Below, one piece after another: positions 1-8,366 of a DNA stretch of 34,876 nt. The stretch is from Thermoplasmatota archaeon. Lineage in GTDB: Archaea; Thermoplasmatota; Thermoplasmata; Thermoplasmatales; Thermoplasmataceae. The notes under the pieces were generated by a model. The model made no database searches and was not told the origin of the DNA. It saw nothing but the letters and a program-made list of their open reading frames with translations. The stretch spans positions 29,130 to 64,005 of the forward strand of contig JAMCUH010000007.1 of assembly GCA_023379435.1 (NCBI GenBank), read 5' to 3'. Within the stretch, counting starts at the first letter, position 1, and each line of letters opens with the position of its first letter. The position numbers were made by a program, and so were the translations under genes.

Positions 1-434
1 CATCCCATCTCATTCAAAAGCGTAGAATTGATGTATGAGGCGTCAGGCGGGGAATATTTCACCAGTAGACCATCCCTGGCAGCCTCAACCCCGTTTATGT
101 TTGTCAGACCTATGACAATGTTGGCCTTTGGACTGCTCTTCTGACTTTCCAATGTTGAAAGAAGTCCATTCTTAGGATACTCCACAACAATATTCACGTG
201 GTACTCTTTCTCAAATGTACCAAAAACTATGTTGTAGGCAGCCGTTTTATTAAGTCCATCGGCCATGAATGACGAGTAAGTGTATACAACAATGGTCTTT
301 TCCTTTGGGGCTCTGTTTTCCAAACTGTAAAATATGGAAAAACCCGCAACAACAAAAACCAGGGCCACTATAACCGCAATGATCTTCCTCTTATACGGTT
401 CCATTTTTCCTTTTCTTTCTCTCGTAGGATCCAT
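1..434 (-). CDS. thiB: Thiamine ABC transporter substrate-binding protein (ThiB-like), 3' end truncated by window edge
   Basis: Manual translation of minus strand from ATG at 434: MDPTRERKGKMEPYKRKIIAVIVALVFVVAGFSIFYSLENRAPKEKTIVVYTYSSFMADGLNKTAAYNIVFGTFEKEYHVNIVVEYPKNGLLSTLESQKSSPKANIVIGLTNINGVEAARDGLLVKYSPPDAS... open to position 1; N-terminal TM/signal anchor, ThiB-like VYTYSSF...FEKEY; GGAG Shine-Dalgarno; TPP riboswitch immediately upstream. Not in supplied ORF track. Confidence 0.8.
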   Translation of the reverse strand, partial: MDPTRERKGKMEPYKRKIIAVIVALVFVVAGFSIFYSLENRAPKEKTIVVYTYSSFMADGLNKTAAYNIVFGTFEKEYHVNIVVEYPKNGLLSTLESQKSSPKANIVIGLTNINGVEAARDGLLVKYSPPDASYINSTLLNEMG

Positions 435-461
435 TTCAATCTCCTACCAGAGAAGCGATGC

Positions 462-560
462 ACAAAGCTTGCTTCCCTTCGCCGGTATTATCCGGATCAG
501 GTTCAAGGGTCGGCAACACGGAAGTTGCCCTCTCAGCTTTACTGCGCTCCCCTAGCATGC
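462..560 (-). promoter_or_regulatory. TPP (THI-element) riboswitch aptamer
   Basis: Minus strand reads GGGGAGCGCAGTAAAGCTGAGAGGGCAACTTCCGTGTTGCCGACCCTTGAACCTGATCCGGATAATACCGGCGAAGGGAAGCA: conserved CUGAGA, variable P3 hairpin GGCAAC/GUUGCC, and ACCCUUGAACCUGAUCCGGAUAAUACCGGCGAAGGGA core; located just upstream of thiB-like CDS. Confidence 0.96.
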
Positions 561-612
561 ATGTATTGCAATACGGTTATTATCCTTTATGATCATGAAT
601 ATTCATAGAAGA

Positions 613-2397
613 TTATGAAATAACTTCCATTGTTAATTTTTCCTTAAAAAGGCGATCCTTGGTGAATAGAATGAGAATGATCAGAAAAATGATAGAGGAA
701 ATAGTGCCAAATACTGCCAGGGACACAGGGGAATCCGTGATGGAAAGACGTAGCTGCTCAACTTCCCCCAGCAGGCTGCTGAAGTAGTTCCAGGACAGCT
801 GCGCATTTATGAAATAGGAAAAGTTATAGGTAAAAACCATAAACAGGCCGCCGAGCACCGATATTGCAGAGGCATAAAATTTCTCATCCACAATGATCAA
901 AAAGGCCAGGGGCCAGATGAGGTATTGCGGATTTGCAAAATTATAAGTGAGCATGAATACAAGCATCAGAATCACAAAATAAGTTTCAGTGCCTAACCTG
1001 AATTTAATGGATAATACAGTAATTACGACATAAAATGGGGCAAAAACGTAAAGAAACAGTGAGGGGAAAGACCGTATGTGAAGGAGTGGTACAAGAAGCT
1101 GCCATGTGAGACCCTGGGAATAAAATATTCCAAATGCTGTTGGTACAGATCTGCCCACAATGAATGTTGAAATATCTTGGATAAAATTTCCAGATATCTC
1201 ATACATCAAAACAATGAACAGTGCAACTGGAATTATTCCTACGAGCGCCTTCCATTTTTTATCCGATCTGAAGAGAAGCATGGGGACCATAAGAAACGGG
1301 AAAACCTTTATTGCTCCTCCAATGCATACGAAAAGCATCGACATGAAGTCATTTTTGGAACGATGATAGATGATTCCCTGCAGCATGAATGCAAGAGCAA
1401 GCACATCAAGCTGCCCCCAGAGCACTCCAACGATTATGGCAAAAGGGTTGAGTATCCAGAGCTTCCATGAAGTCTGGCCTGTAAGTTTCCTGATATTTGA
1501 GGCAATCCAGAAAAACGAGATTACCATTGGGAGCTTTATAATGCCGTACAGGAAATAGAGATTTGTGCCGGCCAGTGAACGCCAGGGTGAATAAATTGCT
1601 CCGCCAGCAACTCCAACATAATTGAGCAGGGATGCTGATGGAATCTTCATCTGCAGGATGAGGGAATACATCTCTGAAGAGAACACGCTCCATGGTATGA
1701 ATCCTGGAGGATACTCCCATTGCAGTGAAGGTGCAAGATTCCTGCTAACGATGTATGGATTCACATGTTGCAGGACAAACATACCGGAAGAGATCATGAA
1801 ATAATCGTCATATCTCTGACCGAAAAGAACGCTCATGCCTATGAAGACAGGAAGGAGGAAGAGAAAATTTCTTCTTCTTATCTTGACTGCTAAAAGAAAG
1901 AATACAACGAATGCTGCACCCGTGAACAGCAATGATTCCATCAGCAGCCCCTGATATTCAGGCATTATCCTGAGATCTGCATTGTAAAATGCAGAACCGT
2001 TGACTTCCATCTCCAGACTGGGAGACAAATTACTGATACCATGTGGAACACTCACATATGTGACGTAATAATCCCTGGGTGTAAAACTGCTGTTATCCAA
2101 AACTTTTGAACTTTCGCCACAGTCAATCACAACCTTCAGAGAAGAAAAATTTTCATCGGAGATAACGGTAATCTTTATGGAAACTGAGCTCATACTACTT
2201 CTCTCAACAGTCAGATCAACAGGAGAGATTCTCACAACAGGTTCACCATGTGTTCCGGAGAGACATGCCTCATTCTGGCCATGAAAATTCACAGAGCCAA
2301 GAACTGAATAAGATATGAACGCAATGCCAAGTGCAAGAAGCATGTATGCCAGTAAGTTCCTCTTTCTTTCTGCCAGACCATTCTCAGTGATTTTCAT
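613..2397 (-). CDS. Multi-pass membrane glycosyltransferase-like protein (GT87/DUF2029/mannosyltransferase type)
   Basis: 594 aa, many TM segments, motifs like WILNPFAIIVGVLWGQLDVLALAFMLQGI and GGAIKVFPFLMVPMLL typical of polyprenyl-phosphate-sugar dependent membrane glycosyltransferases; extracytoplasmic N-terminal domain. Confidence 0.65.
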   Translation of the reverse strand: MKITENGLAERKRNLLAYMLLALGIAFISYSVLGSVNFHGQNEACLSGTHGEPVVRISPVDLTVERSSMSSVSIKITVISDENFSSLKVVIDCGESSKVLDNSSFTPRDYYVTYVSVPHGISNLSPSLEMEVNGSAFYNADLRIMPEYQGLLMESLLFTGAAFVVFFLLAVKIRRRNFLFLLPVFIGMSVLFGQRYDDYFMISSGMFVLQHVNPYIVSRNLAPSLQWEYPPGFIPWSVFSSEMYSLILQMKIPSASLLNYVGVAGGAIYSPWRSLAGTNLYFLYGIIKLPMVISFFWIASNIRKLTGQTSWKLWILNPFAIIVGVLWGQLDVLALAFMLQGIIYHRSKNDFMSMLFVCIGGAIKVFPFLMVPMLLFRSDKKWKALVGIIPVALFIVLMYEISGNFIQDISTFIVGRSVPTAFGIFYSQGLTWQLLVPLLHIRSFPSLFLYVFAPFYVVITVLSIKFRLGTETYFVILMLVFMLTYNFANPQYLIWPLAFLIIVDEKFYASAISVLGGLFMVFTYNFSYFINAQLSWNYFSSLLGEVEQLRLSITDSPVSLAVFGTISSIIFLIILILFTKDRLFKEKLTMEVIS

Positions 2398-2495
2398 TCA
2401 TTGGTTCCCGGTAAGAAATGATAGGGAAATTTCAAATTTAAAGTACTCACAGGCATCAATGACATTGTTTATAACAACCTGAATCATGTTTTTTC

Positions 2496-3068
2496 GTGAT
2501 AAAACAGAAATCCAAAATCCTCGGTATAGCTGATGCCCCTTTCATGAGAGGAGATGCCATTTCAAAGCTTGTTTCAGTTCTCGTATCACACGATTTTCAC
2601 ATAGAGGCCATAAATGTGCACGAAATTGAGGTTGATGGTTCTGATGCCGAAGATGCAATACTAAGCCTTTCCACATCACCCCATGGCATAGCAGCAGGCA
2701 TAATCATGACGCATGGGATCACATTCGCTGGCTTTAATATAATAGATCCGGCCAGATTGAGTGAACGGCTGGATAGGCCAGTGATCTCAGTTACCAGGAA
2801 AAAGCCAGACACAGAAGCAATGCTTTCAGCCATTAGAAAGCATTCATATTCACCGGATAAGGAGGCAATCCTGGTAAATACCATACCAATAAGATTCGAA
2901 ATAGGGGATGGAAAATTCCTGTACGGAAATTATCATGGATTGACGATGAGAGAAGCACAGAATATAGTTAAAAAATCCATAATGAGGGGCAACATGCCAG
3001 AACCCGTAAGGATTGCTCACCTTATGGGAGAGGCAATTGTCCTTGGAAAAACAAAAAACAGGATATGA
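2496..3068 (+). CDS. DUF99 family protein (UPF0215; endonuclease V-related fold)
   Basis: 190 aa, N-terminal KILGIADAPFMRGD and GIIMTHGITFAGFNIIDPARLSERLDRPVISVTRKKPD pattern; GTG start. Confidence 0.8.
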   Translation: MIKQKSKILGIADAPFMRGDAISKLVSVLVSHDFHIEAINVHEIEVDGSDAEDAILSLSTSPHGIAAGIIMTHGITFAGFNIIDPARLSERLDRPVISVTRKKPDTEAMLSAIRKHSYSPDKEAILVNTIPIRFEIGDGKFLYGNYHGLTMREAQNIVKKSIMRGNMPEPVRIAHLMGEAIVLGKTKNRI

Positions 3069-3070
3069 AA

Positions 3071-3421
3071 TTACTCCTGATACATTATGGGCTCAAGCTC
3101 AGGGATAACAAGCCTTGGAATCTTGTCCAGATTCTTCATCATATCATCGAGCTTCTCTTCCTCAACAGGAATGTAATTCATCCTTCCCTTTGACATGAAA
3201 TAGGAACCTGGGCATAATGTGCCTTCTTTGACAATTATGGCATCCGGCTTCAACTGTATTATTCCTGCCATTGCCCTTTCCTTGCCACCGTGCATGGCTC
3301 CATAACCTGGGTTCTCATATTCTTTGATCTCCTTTGTTTCCGTGTCTATTAACATGATTGAACTTCCGTATTCCATGGGTACGAAGTAGTTTTCCTCATC
3401 CACAACCGCAACGACTTTCAT
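3071..3421 (-). CDS. Small protein resembling the NifX/NifB-C-terminal (dinitrogenase FeMo cofactor biosynthesis) superfamily
   Basis: 116 aa; MKVVAVVDEENYFVPMEYGSSIMLIDTETKEIKEYENPGYGAMHGGKERAMAGIIQLKPDAIIVKEGTLCPGSYFMSKG layout matches the family by eye. Confidence 0.5.
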   Translation of the reverse strand: MKVVAVVDEENYFVPMEYGSSIMLIDTETKEIKEYENPGYGAMHGGKERAMAGIIQLKPDAIIVKEGTLCPGSYFMSKGRMNYIPVEEEKLDDMMKNLDKIPRLVIPELEPIMYQE

Positions 3422-3473
3422 AAATCCTCATTTAGTTTAAGAGTAAAAACTTTTTGTAGTGCCCTGAGAAATT

Positions 3474-4484
3474 TCAGTAGTAGCCCTGGAAACTTACCTC
3501 GTACTTTGGAATGGATATCCCTATGCCTTTTTCCACATGTCCTATCTCCCTTACAGGTACCCTTCCCCTCATGGCATTCATGAAATCCACCTTGCTCTCC
3601 TCGTCTATCACTATAACGAATCCCATGCCCATGTTAAAGGTTTCGAACATCTGCTGCATGCTGTATCCTCCAAATTCCTGGATCCTGTTAAAAACGTTCT
3701 GAGGTTCAAATGGATTATCCAGAACATAAGCCATGTCCTTCATTCTCACAATATTCCTGACGCCTCCGCCTGTTATGTTTGCCATTCCCTTTATGTTCAC
3801 AATATTCATTATGTCCAGAACTTCCCTGACATATATTCTCGTTGGCTCCAGAAGTACCTCATAGGTTTTCTTGCTATCGCCGGGAAACGTGTCATCATAA
3901 ACTAAGCCAGCCTTCTTTATGGCAGATCTCACAGATGTGAAGCCGTTGGAATGCAGACCGCTACTCTGAAGTGCAAATACTATGTCACCATCACTTATTC
4001 CCTCACCGTTTATTATCTGGCTTTTCTGCACAATTCCCACAGCAGCACCAGCAAGATCAACATGATTTACAAGATCGGGGACAATTGCCGTTTCCCCCCC
4101 GACAAGTGTAACATTGGCAATCTGGGCTCCAACATTAAGACCGTTGCCGATCTGTCTGGCCATTTCCGGATCGGCGTTCCTGAGCTGTATATAATCAACC
4201 ATTGCAATGGGCTCAGAACCTGCTGTTATGGCATCGTTCACACACATGGCAATGCAGTCTATTCCGATGGTATCCAGTTTGCCGATATCCTCGGCAATCA
4301 TGATCTTGGTTCCTACGTTGTCGGTATTGAACGAAAGGGCGAATGTCCCCATGTCAATGAGTGAAGTGAATCCGCCAAAGCTTCCTATTACCCTGAAATC
4401 TTCCCTCTTATACTTAAACTGCCTCAGTAGGGATTCAACAAAATTTCCCTGACCTTTTCGGTCCAAAACAGAGTCTCCTTCCAT
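3474..4484 (-). CDS. purM: Phosphoribosylformylglycinamidine cyclo-ligase (AIR synthetase)
   Basis: 336 aa; SFNTDNVGTKIMIAEDIGKLDTIGIDCIAMCVNDAITAGSEPIAMVDYI, GGETAIVPDLV, SSGLHSNGFTSVR, ITGGGVRNIVRM. Confidence 0.95.
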   Translation of the reverse strand: MEGDSVLDRKGQGNFVESLLRQFKYKREDFRVIGSFGGFTSLIDMGTFALSFNTDNVGTKIMIAEDIGKLDTIGIDCIAMCVNDAITAGSEPIAMVDYIQLRNADPEMARQIGNGLNVGAQIANVTLVGGETAIVPDLVNHVDLAGAAVGIVQKSQIINGEGISDGDIVFALQSSGLHSNGFTSVRSAIKKAGLVYDDTFPGDSKKTYEVLLEPTRIYVREVLDIMNIVNIKGMANITGGGVRNIVRMKDMAYVLDNPFEPQNVFNRIQEFGGYSMQQMFETFNMGMGFVIVIDEESKVDFMNAMRGRVPVREIGHVEKGIGISIPKYEVSFQGYY

Positions 4485-4688
4485 GCAACCATATCACTAA
4501 AATATAATTAAATTTCATGAAATTTACCACTGAAGTCTGCTATCATATTTATCAGGATTCTCACGTGCAATAAATCATCGGGGCCATTTAACACCTATCC
4601 TGACAGCACATCGAAGGAAAATGGATCGCCTTTCGCTTTACTCACAGAAAAATATAAGACCGGTAGTGTTTATAGTGACAGGATAAAT

Positions 4689-4829
4689 ATGGCGGAAGAA
4701 AAGGCGAAGAAGGTAGGGGAAAAGGCGGGAGAGGTAACAGGAAAGGCAGCAAGGGACGTCGCAGAGGGGACGAAGTCGTTCTTTAAGGGGATAAAGAAGG
4801 GGATTGGCAAAAAAGGAGAGGAAAAATAA
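4689..4829 (+). CDS. Small (46 aa) Lys/Glu/Gly-rich hypothetical protein, amphipathic/LEA- or YtxH-like character
   Basis: ATG at 4689 to TAA at 4827-4829: MAEEKAKKVGEKAGEVTGKAARDVAEGTKSFFKGIKKGIGKKGEEK; upstream AT-rich TATA-like elements (aaaatataag near 4649; gtttatagtg near 4667). Below the ORF-track length cutoff. Confidence 0.55.
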   Translation: MAEEKAKKVGEKAGEVTGKAARDVAEGTKSFFKGIKKGIGKKGEEK

Positions 4830-4888
4830 GCCTCTATATGAACTTATGGAGCTGTTAGTTGGATACTTTGACCCTGTTTTACACATAG

Positions 4889-4897
4889 TTTAAATAG
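4889..4897 (+). promoter_or_regulatory. Candidate archaeal TATA box for zinc ferredoxin gene
   Basis: tttaaatag about 30 nt upstream of the GTG at 4927, consistent with near-leaderless transcription. Confidence 0.45.
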
Positions 4898-4926
4898 TGT
4901 TCATTACATTTAGAATAGGTGATAAA

Positions 4927-5364
4927 GTGGGAAAGGTTAAACTCGAATCGCTTGACTACAAACCCAAGCCAATAGATGAGAATTTTGCTGAGGACAAAAC
5001 AAATTACCCGATAACAGGGAAGCATCATGACCATGATGTCAGGGCAGAAGGCATTCAGAGAATGGATGCTGAGGGAAAGCCCTATCCCACGAAGTGGGGA
5101 ATTCATGGGACTAAGGTTGCTGTTGACTGGGAAACTTGCATTGCTGACGGCGCATGCATGGATGTCTGCCCTGTATCATTGTTCGAATGGGTGCTTAATG
5201 AGGGACAGGCCGGGACCGGCAACGACAAAGACATTTCCGGTGATAAGGAGCTCTATGCGAAATACAGAACCGATAAGTGCGATCCTGTTAGGGAAAGCGA
5301 GTGCATTTTCTGTATGGCATGTGAAAGCGTCTGCCCGACAAGAGCAATAAAAATCACTCCATGA
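4927..5364 (+). CDS. zfx: Zinc-containing ferredoxin (archaeal 7Fe/dicluster type)
   Basis: MGKVKLESLDYKPKPIDENF...KHHDHDVRAEGIQRMDAEGKPYPTKWGIHGTKVAVDWETCIADGACMDVCPVSLFEWVLNEG...YRTDKCDPVRESECIFCMACESVCPTRAIKITP; two Cys clusters and His-rich N-terminal zinc region. GTG at 4927 preferred over upstream 4897 because of promoter position. Confidence 0.93.
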   Translation: MGKVKLESLDYKPKPIDENFAEDKTNYPITGKHHDHDVRAEGIQRMDAEGKPYPTKWGIHGTKVAVDWETCIADGACMDVCPVSLFEWVLNEGQAGTGNDKDISGDKELYAKYRTDKCDPVRESECIFCMACESVCPTRAIKITP

Positions 5365-5397
5365 AATAAGAAATGAAAAGGGGGACAGTCTGACCGA

Positions 5398-6144
5398 ATG
5401 CCAAGCCCCCAATCTCTCTATTTTGCTCTCCCATTGTTTTTTGTAGCAGATATTTCACTTCTTTATGGCGCTTTCTACGACATAAGGGATAGAAAGGTCA
5501 ACTCATTTCTGTTTGTTCCTCTTTTTGTCTTTGCGCTTGTGATATATGCAATTGCAGGTTATTCTCCAGTCTTCATAGGGATAAGCTCGGCTTTTTTTGT
5601 CATAACGTTCTTTGATCTTAAACCCCTCGCATACGCTTTGACCGGCATATTATTTCTTGGCATATTCATAATCATCGATTTTATAACGGGATTGTCATAT
5701 TCCACTTATTTTCTCTATTTTATCGTTTTATTCATGATTTACATAATAGGCACTGGAGAAAGATATTTCGGCATAGGGGATATTAAGGCACTCATAGCAC
5801 TCTCCTTCTCCTTTCTTGCTCCATTTCAAGATTCCGTCACAGCGGCGCAGAGTGCCTATCTGAGTCTTGTTCCATTTGACATGGTTCTTCTTATCAATAC
5901 CGCCATTATTTCTCTTCTGTTCATACCATACCTTGCAGTATACAATTACAGGAGAGCTGGAAAGATAAAGGCATACCATCTTTTTGCTGTGGATTATGAT
6001 CAGAAACTTTACGGTGCCAATCCCGAAAGGTACCGGATTGCAGATTACCGCGGATCCAAGATAATGGTTTACGGTGCTCCGACACTTCTGACAATCTATA
6101 TAGCATTCTTCATTTCATATCTTGCCGGACTCTGGTTCATTTAG
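5398..6144 (+). CDS. Archaeal type IV prepilin/preflagellin peptidase (A24 aspartic peptidase family)
   Basis: 248 aa multi-TM; catalytic Asp contexts YDIRDRKVNSF and GxGD-type ERYFGIGDIKALIALS. Confidence 0.85.
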   Translation: MPSPQSLYFALPLFFVADISLLYGAFYDIRDRKVNSFLFVPLFVFALVIYAIAGYSPVFIGISSAFFVITFFDLKPLAYALTGILFLGIFIIIDFITGLSYSTYFLYFIVLFMIYIIGTGERYFGIGDIKALIALSFSFLAPFQDSVTAAQSAYLSLVPFDMVLLINTAIISLLFIPYLAVYNYRRAGKIKAYHLFAVDYDQKLYGANPERYRIADYRGSKIMVYGAPTLLTIYIAFFISYLAGLWFI

Positions 6145-6150
6145 GTTATC

Positions 6151-7371
6151 ATGAGGACGATTGTAAGAAATATTGGAAGTATTGTTACACCCGTCCTGGA
6201 TAGAAGGGGTGATGCACATATTGAAGAGTACCGTAATAGAGACATAATCATTCATAATGGGAAAATAGAATCAATCGTAAGTGAAAATGCAGCACACTTG
6301 GATACAGGGGACTTCAGGGTTATTGACGCAGAACAGTCAGTTATCGCGCCCGGCTTTGTAGACTCCCATACGCACATTCTTTACTGCGGTAACAGGACAA
6401 AGGAATTCTATATGAGACTTGCCGGAAAGTCCTATCTTGACATACTTAAAGAGGGCGGTGGCATTCTGAATACAGTTGGTGAAACAAGGAAATGCAGTGC
6501 TGAAGGTCTCGTCAGGGAAACGCTCCCAAGGATTCTGAATGCGGTGAGCAACGGCACAACGACAATGGAGATCAAGACAGGCTACGGTCTAGACAGGGAA
6601 AATGAGTTGAAGATGCTGCACGCTGCCAAACTTATCAGGGAAAGAGATACAGTAAGAGTGGTTATAACTGCCCTACCCCTGCATGCCATTCCTGAAGGAA
6701 AAAAGGAGGGTGATTATGTATCCGAGGCACTTGATACGATTCTTCCAGAAATGACCGCTGATTCAGACTTTCTGGACATATTCTGCGACTCCGGAAGTTT
6801 TTCTCCAGAGTCACTAATGAAGCTCGGTCAGTTTGCTCAGTTAAAGAAAATACCATTGAGGGTACACAGCGGGGAGATAGCCAATATTGGGTGTGTTAAA
6901 GCCTCTATAAATTATGAAATTTCATCCTACGATCATATTTTACATATCGATGATGAAGATATTGCCATTATGAGGGAAAAGAAGGCATTTGCTACAATAC
7001 TTCCCGTTACTGCATTCGTTCTGGGCGAAAAGATGCCTGGACCAAGGAAACTGCTGGATGCAGGCATAAGGGTTTCAATAGGCACAGACTCTTCACCCCT
7101 AAATCCCTGCCAGAACATGCTTTTTGCCCAGTATCTCTCCGTGAGATACTGTGGTATGACTCCTGAAGAGGCATTCATCTCGTCAACAATCAACCCTGCG
7201 GTCTCACTCGGGCAGGGTGAGAGCGTTGGAAGCATAGAAGAGGGAAAATATGCAGACATGGTAATGCTCAATGTTAAGGAGATGGATGACATTCCTTTCA
7301 TGTGGGACTCAGGCATAGTGAGGGAGGTCCTGCACAACGGTAACGTAACATTCAGGAGTGAGACTTATTGA
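6151..7371 (+). CDS. hutI: Imidazolonepropionase
   Basis: 406 aa amidohydrolase; APGFVDSHTHILYCGNRTKEFYMRLAGKSYLDILKEGGGILNTV, TTTMEIKTGYGLD, RVHSGEIANIG, SIGTDSSPLNPC. Confidence 0.93.
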   Translation: MRTIVRNIGSIVTPVLDRRGDAHIEEYRNRDIIIHNGKIESIVSENAAHLDTGDFRVIDAEQSVIAPGFVDSHTHILYCGNRTKEFYMRLAGKSYLDILKEGGGILNTVGETRKCSAEGLVRETLPRILNAVSNGTTTMEIKTGYGLDRENELKMLHAAKLIRERDTVRVVITALPLHAIPEGKKEGDYVSEALDTILPEMTADSDFLDIFCDSGSFSPESLMKLGQFAQLKKIPLRVHSGEIANIGCVKASINYEISSYDHILHIDDEDIAIMREKKAFATILPVTAFVLGEKMPGPRKLLDAGIRVSIGTDSSPLNPCQNMLFAQYLSVRYCGMTPEEAFISSTINPAVSLGQGESVGSIEEGKYADMVMLNVKEMDDIPFMWDSGIVREVLHNGNVTFRSETY

Positions 7372-8366
7372 ATGCCCAATCAATTGAAGATGCCATAATT
7401 GAACTGAAGGGAATCGGTGCGCGGAGGATCATGCTGCAAATACCGGATGGTCTTAAACCCGAGGTATTTAACATATTCGGGCAATTTTCTACGGAATTTG
7501 ATGTTGTAATCAGCGGTGAACCCTTCTACGGTGCATGTGATCTTGGGAATTTCTCAATGGAAAAGAACATAGATGCTGTTGTGCAGTTCGGCCATTCGGT
7601 TATGCCAAATGTTGTCTACCCCGTACCTGTAATTTTCCTTGAATGGAAGCTCTCCAGAAAGATTGATTTCAGCCAGGTATCCCTTGAGCAGATCGATTCA
7701 AAGGGTTACAGGAAAATAGGGCTGCTCTGTTCCATTCAGTACTGTGACCAGATGGATTCATTTGTGGAAATGATGAAGAAAAAAGGATACACAATATTCA
7801 TCGGAAACGTGGACAGAAGAATGAGCAGGCCAGGCCAGGTGCTGGGCTGCAACTTCAGTGCTGCACATTCCGTATCCTCCAATGTTGACTGCTTCATAGT
7901 AGTCAGCACTGGCGTTTTTCACTCCATAGGAGTTCAGCTTTCCACTGACAGGGAAACTTTTCTTCTGGACCTAAACAGCATGACATTAAGATCCATGAAG
8001 AGCGAGGCTGAAACATTTCTCCGGAAGAGGTACGCCCGCATAGAGAAGGCGCTTGATGCCAGAAAATTCTGTGTGGCCATGAACACCAAGGTAGGTCAGA
8101 GGAGGGATAGGCTGGCACTTCTCATTCAAAAGAAACTTACGGAACTGGGAAAGGAATCCGTAATGGTGACGACGGACAATGTAGTACCTTCTGACTTCGT
8201 AAATATGCGGTGCGATGCCGTGATCTTCACAGGATGCCCGCGTGTCTCTCTCGACGACCAGGAGAAATTCCCGATGCCCGTACTTACTCCTCCTGAATTT
8301 TTACGCCTGTTTGGATTCAAACAAGATGATCGCTACATCATGGATGAGATCGTTTCTGTGTCATGA
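7368..8366 (+). CDS. dph2: Diphthamide biosynthesis enzyme Dph2 (archaeal 2-(3-amino-3-carboxypropyl)histidine synthase)
   Basis: 332 aa; IMLQIPDGLKPE, cluster-ligand Cys contexts FYGACDLG, VLGCNFSA, FTGCPRVSLDD; TTG start overlapping hutI stop. Confidence 0.93.
   Translation: MNAQSIEDAIIELKGIGARRIMLQIPDGLKPEVFNIFGQFSTEFDVVISGEPFYGACDLGNFSMEKNIDAVVQFGHSVMPNVVYPVPVIFLEWKLSRKIDFSQVSLEQIDSKGYRKIGLLCSIQYCDQMDSFVEMMKKKGYTIFIGNVDRRMSRPGQVLGCNFSAAHSVSSNVDCFIVVSTGVFHSIGVQLSTDRETFLLDLNSMTLRSMKSEAETFLRKRYARIEKALDARKFCVAMNTKVGQRRDRLALLIQKKLTELGKESVMVTTDNVVPSDFVNMRCDAVIFTGCPRVSLDDQEKFPMPVLTPPEFLRLFGFKQDDRYIMDEIVSVS

Noticed and set aside
334-555. 73-aa plus-strand ORF
   Set aside because: Antisense to the TPP riboswitch and thiB-like gene; translation has no recognisable features.
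1160-1804. Several 60-104 aa ORFs on both strands
   Set aside because: Overlap in alternative frames of the 594-aa membrane glycosyltransferase-like gene.
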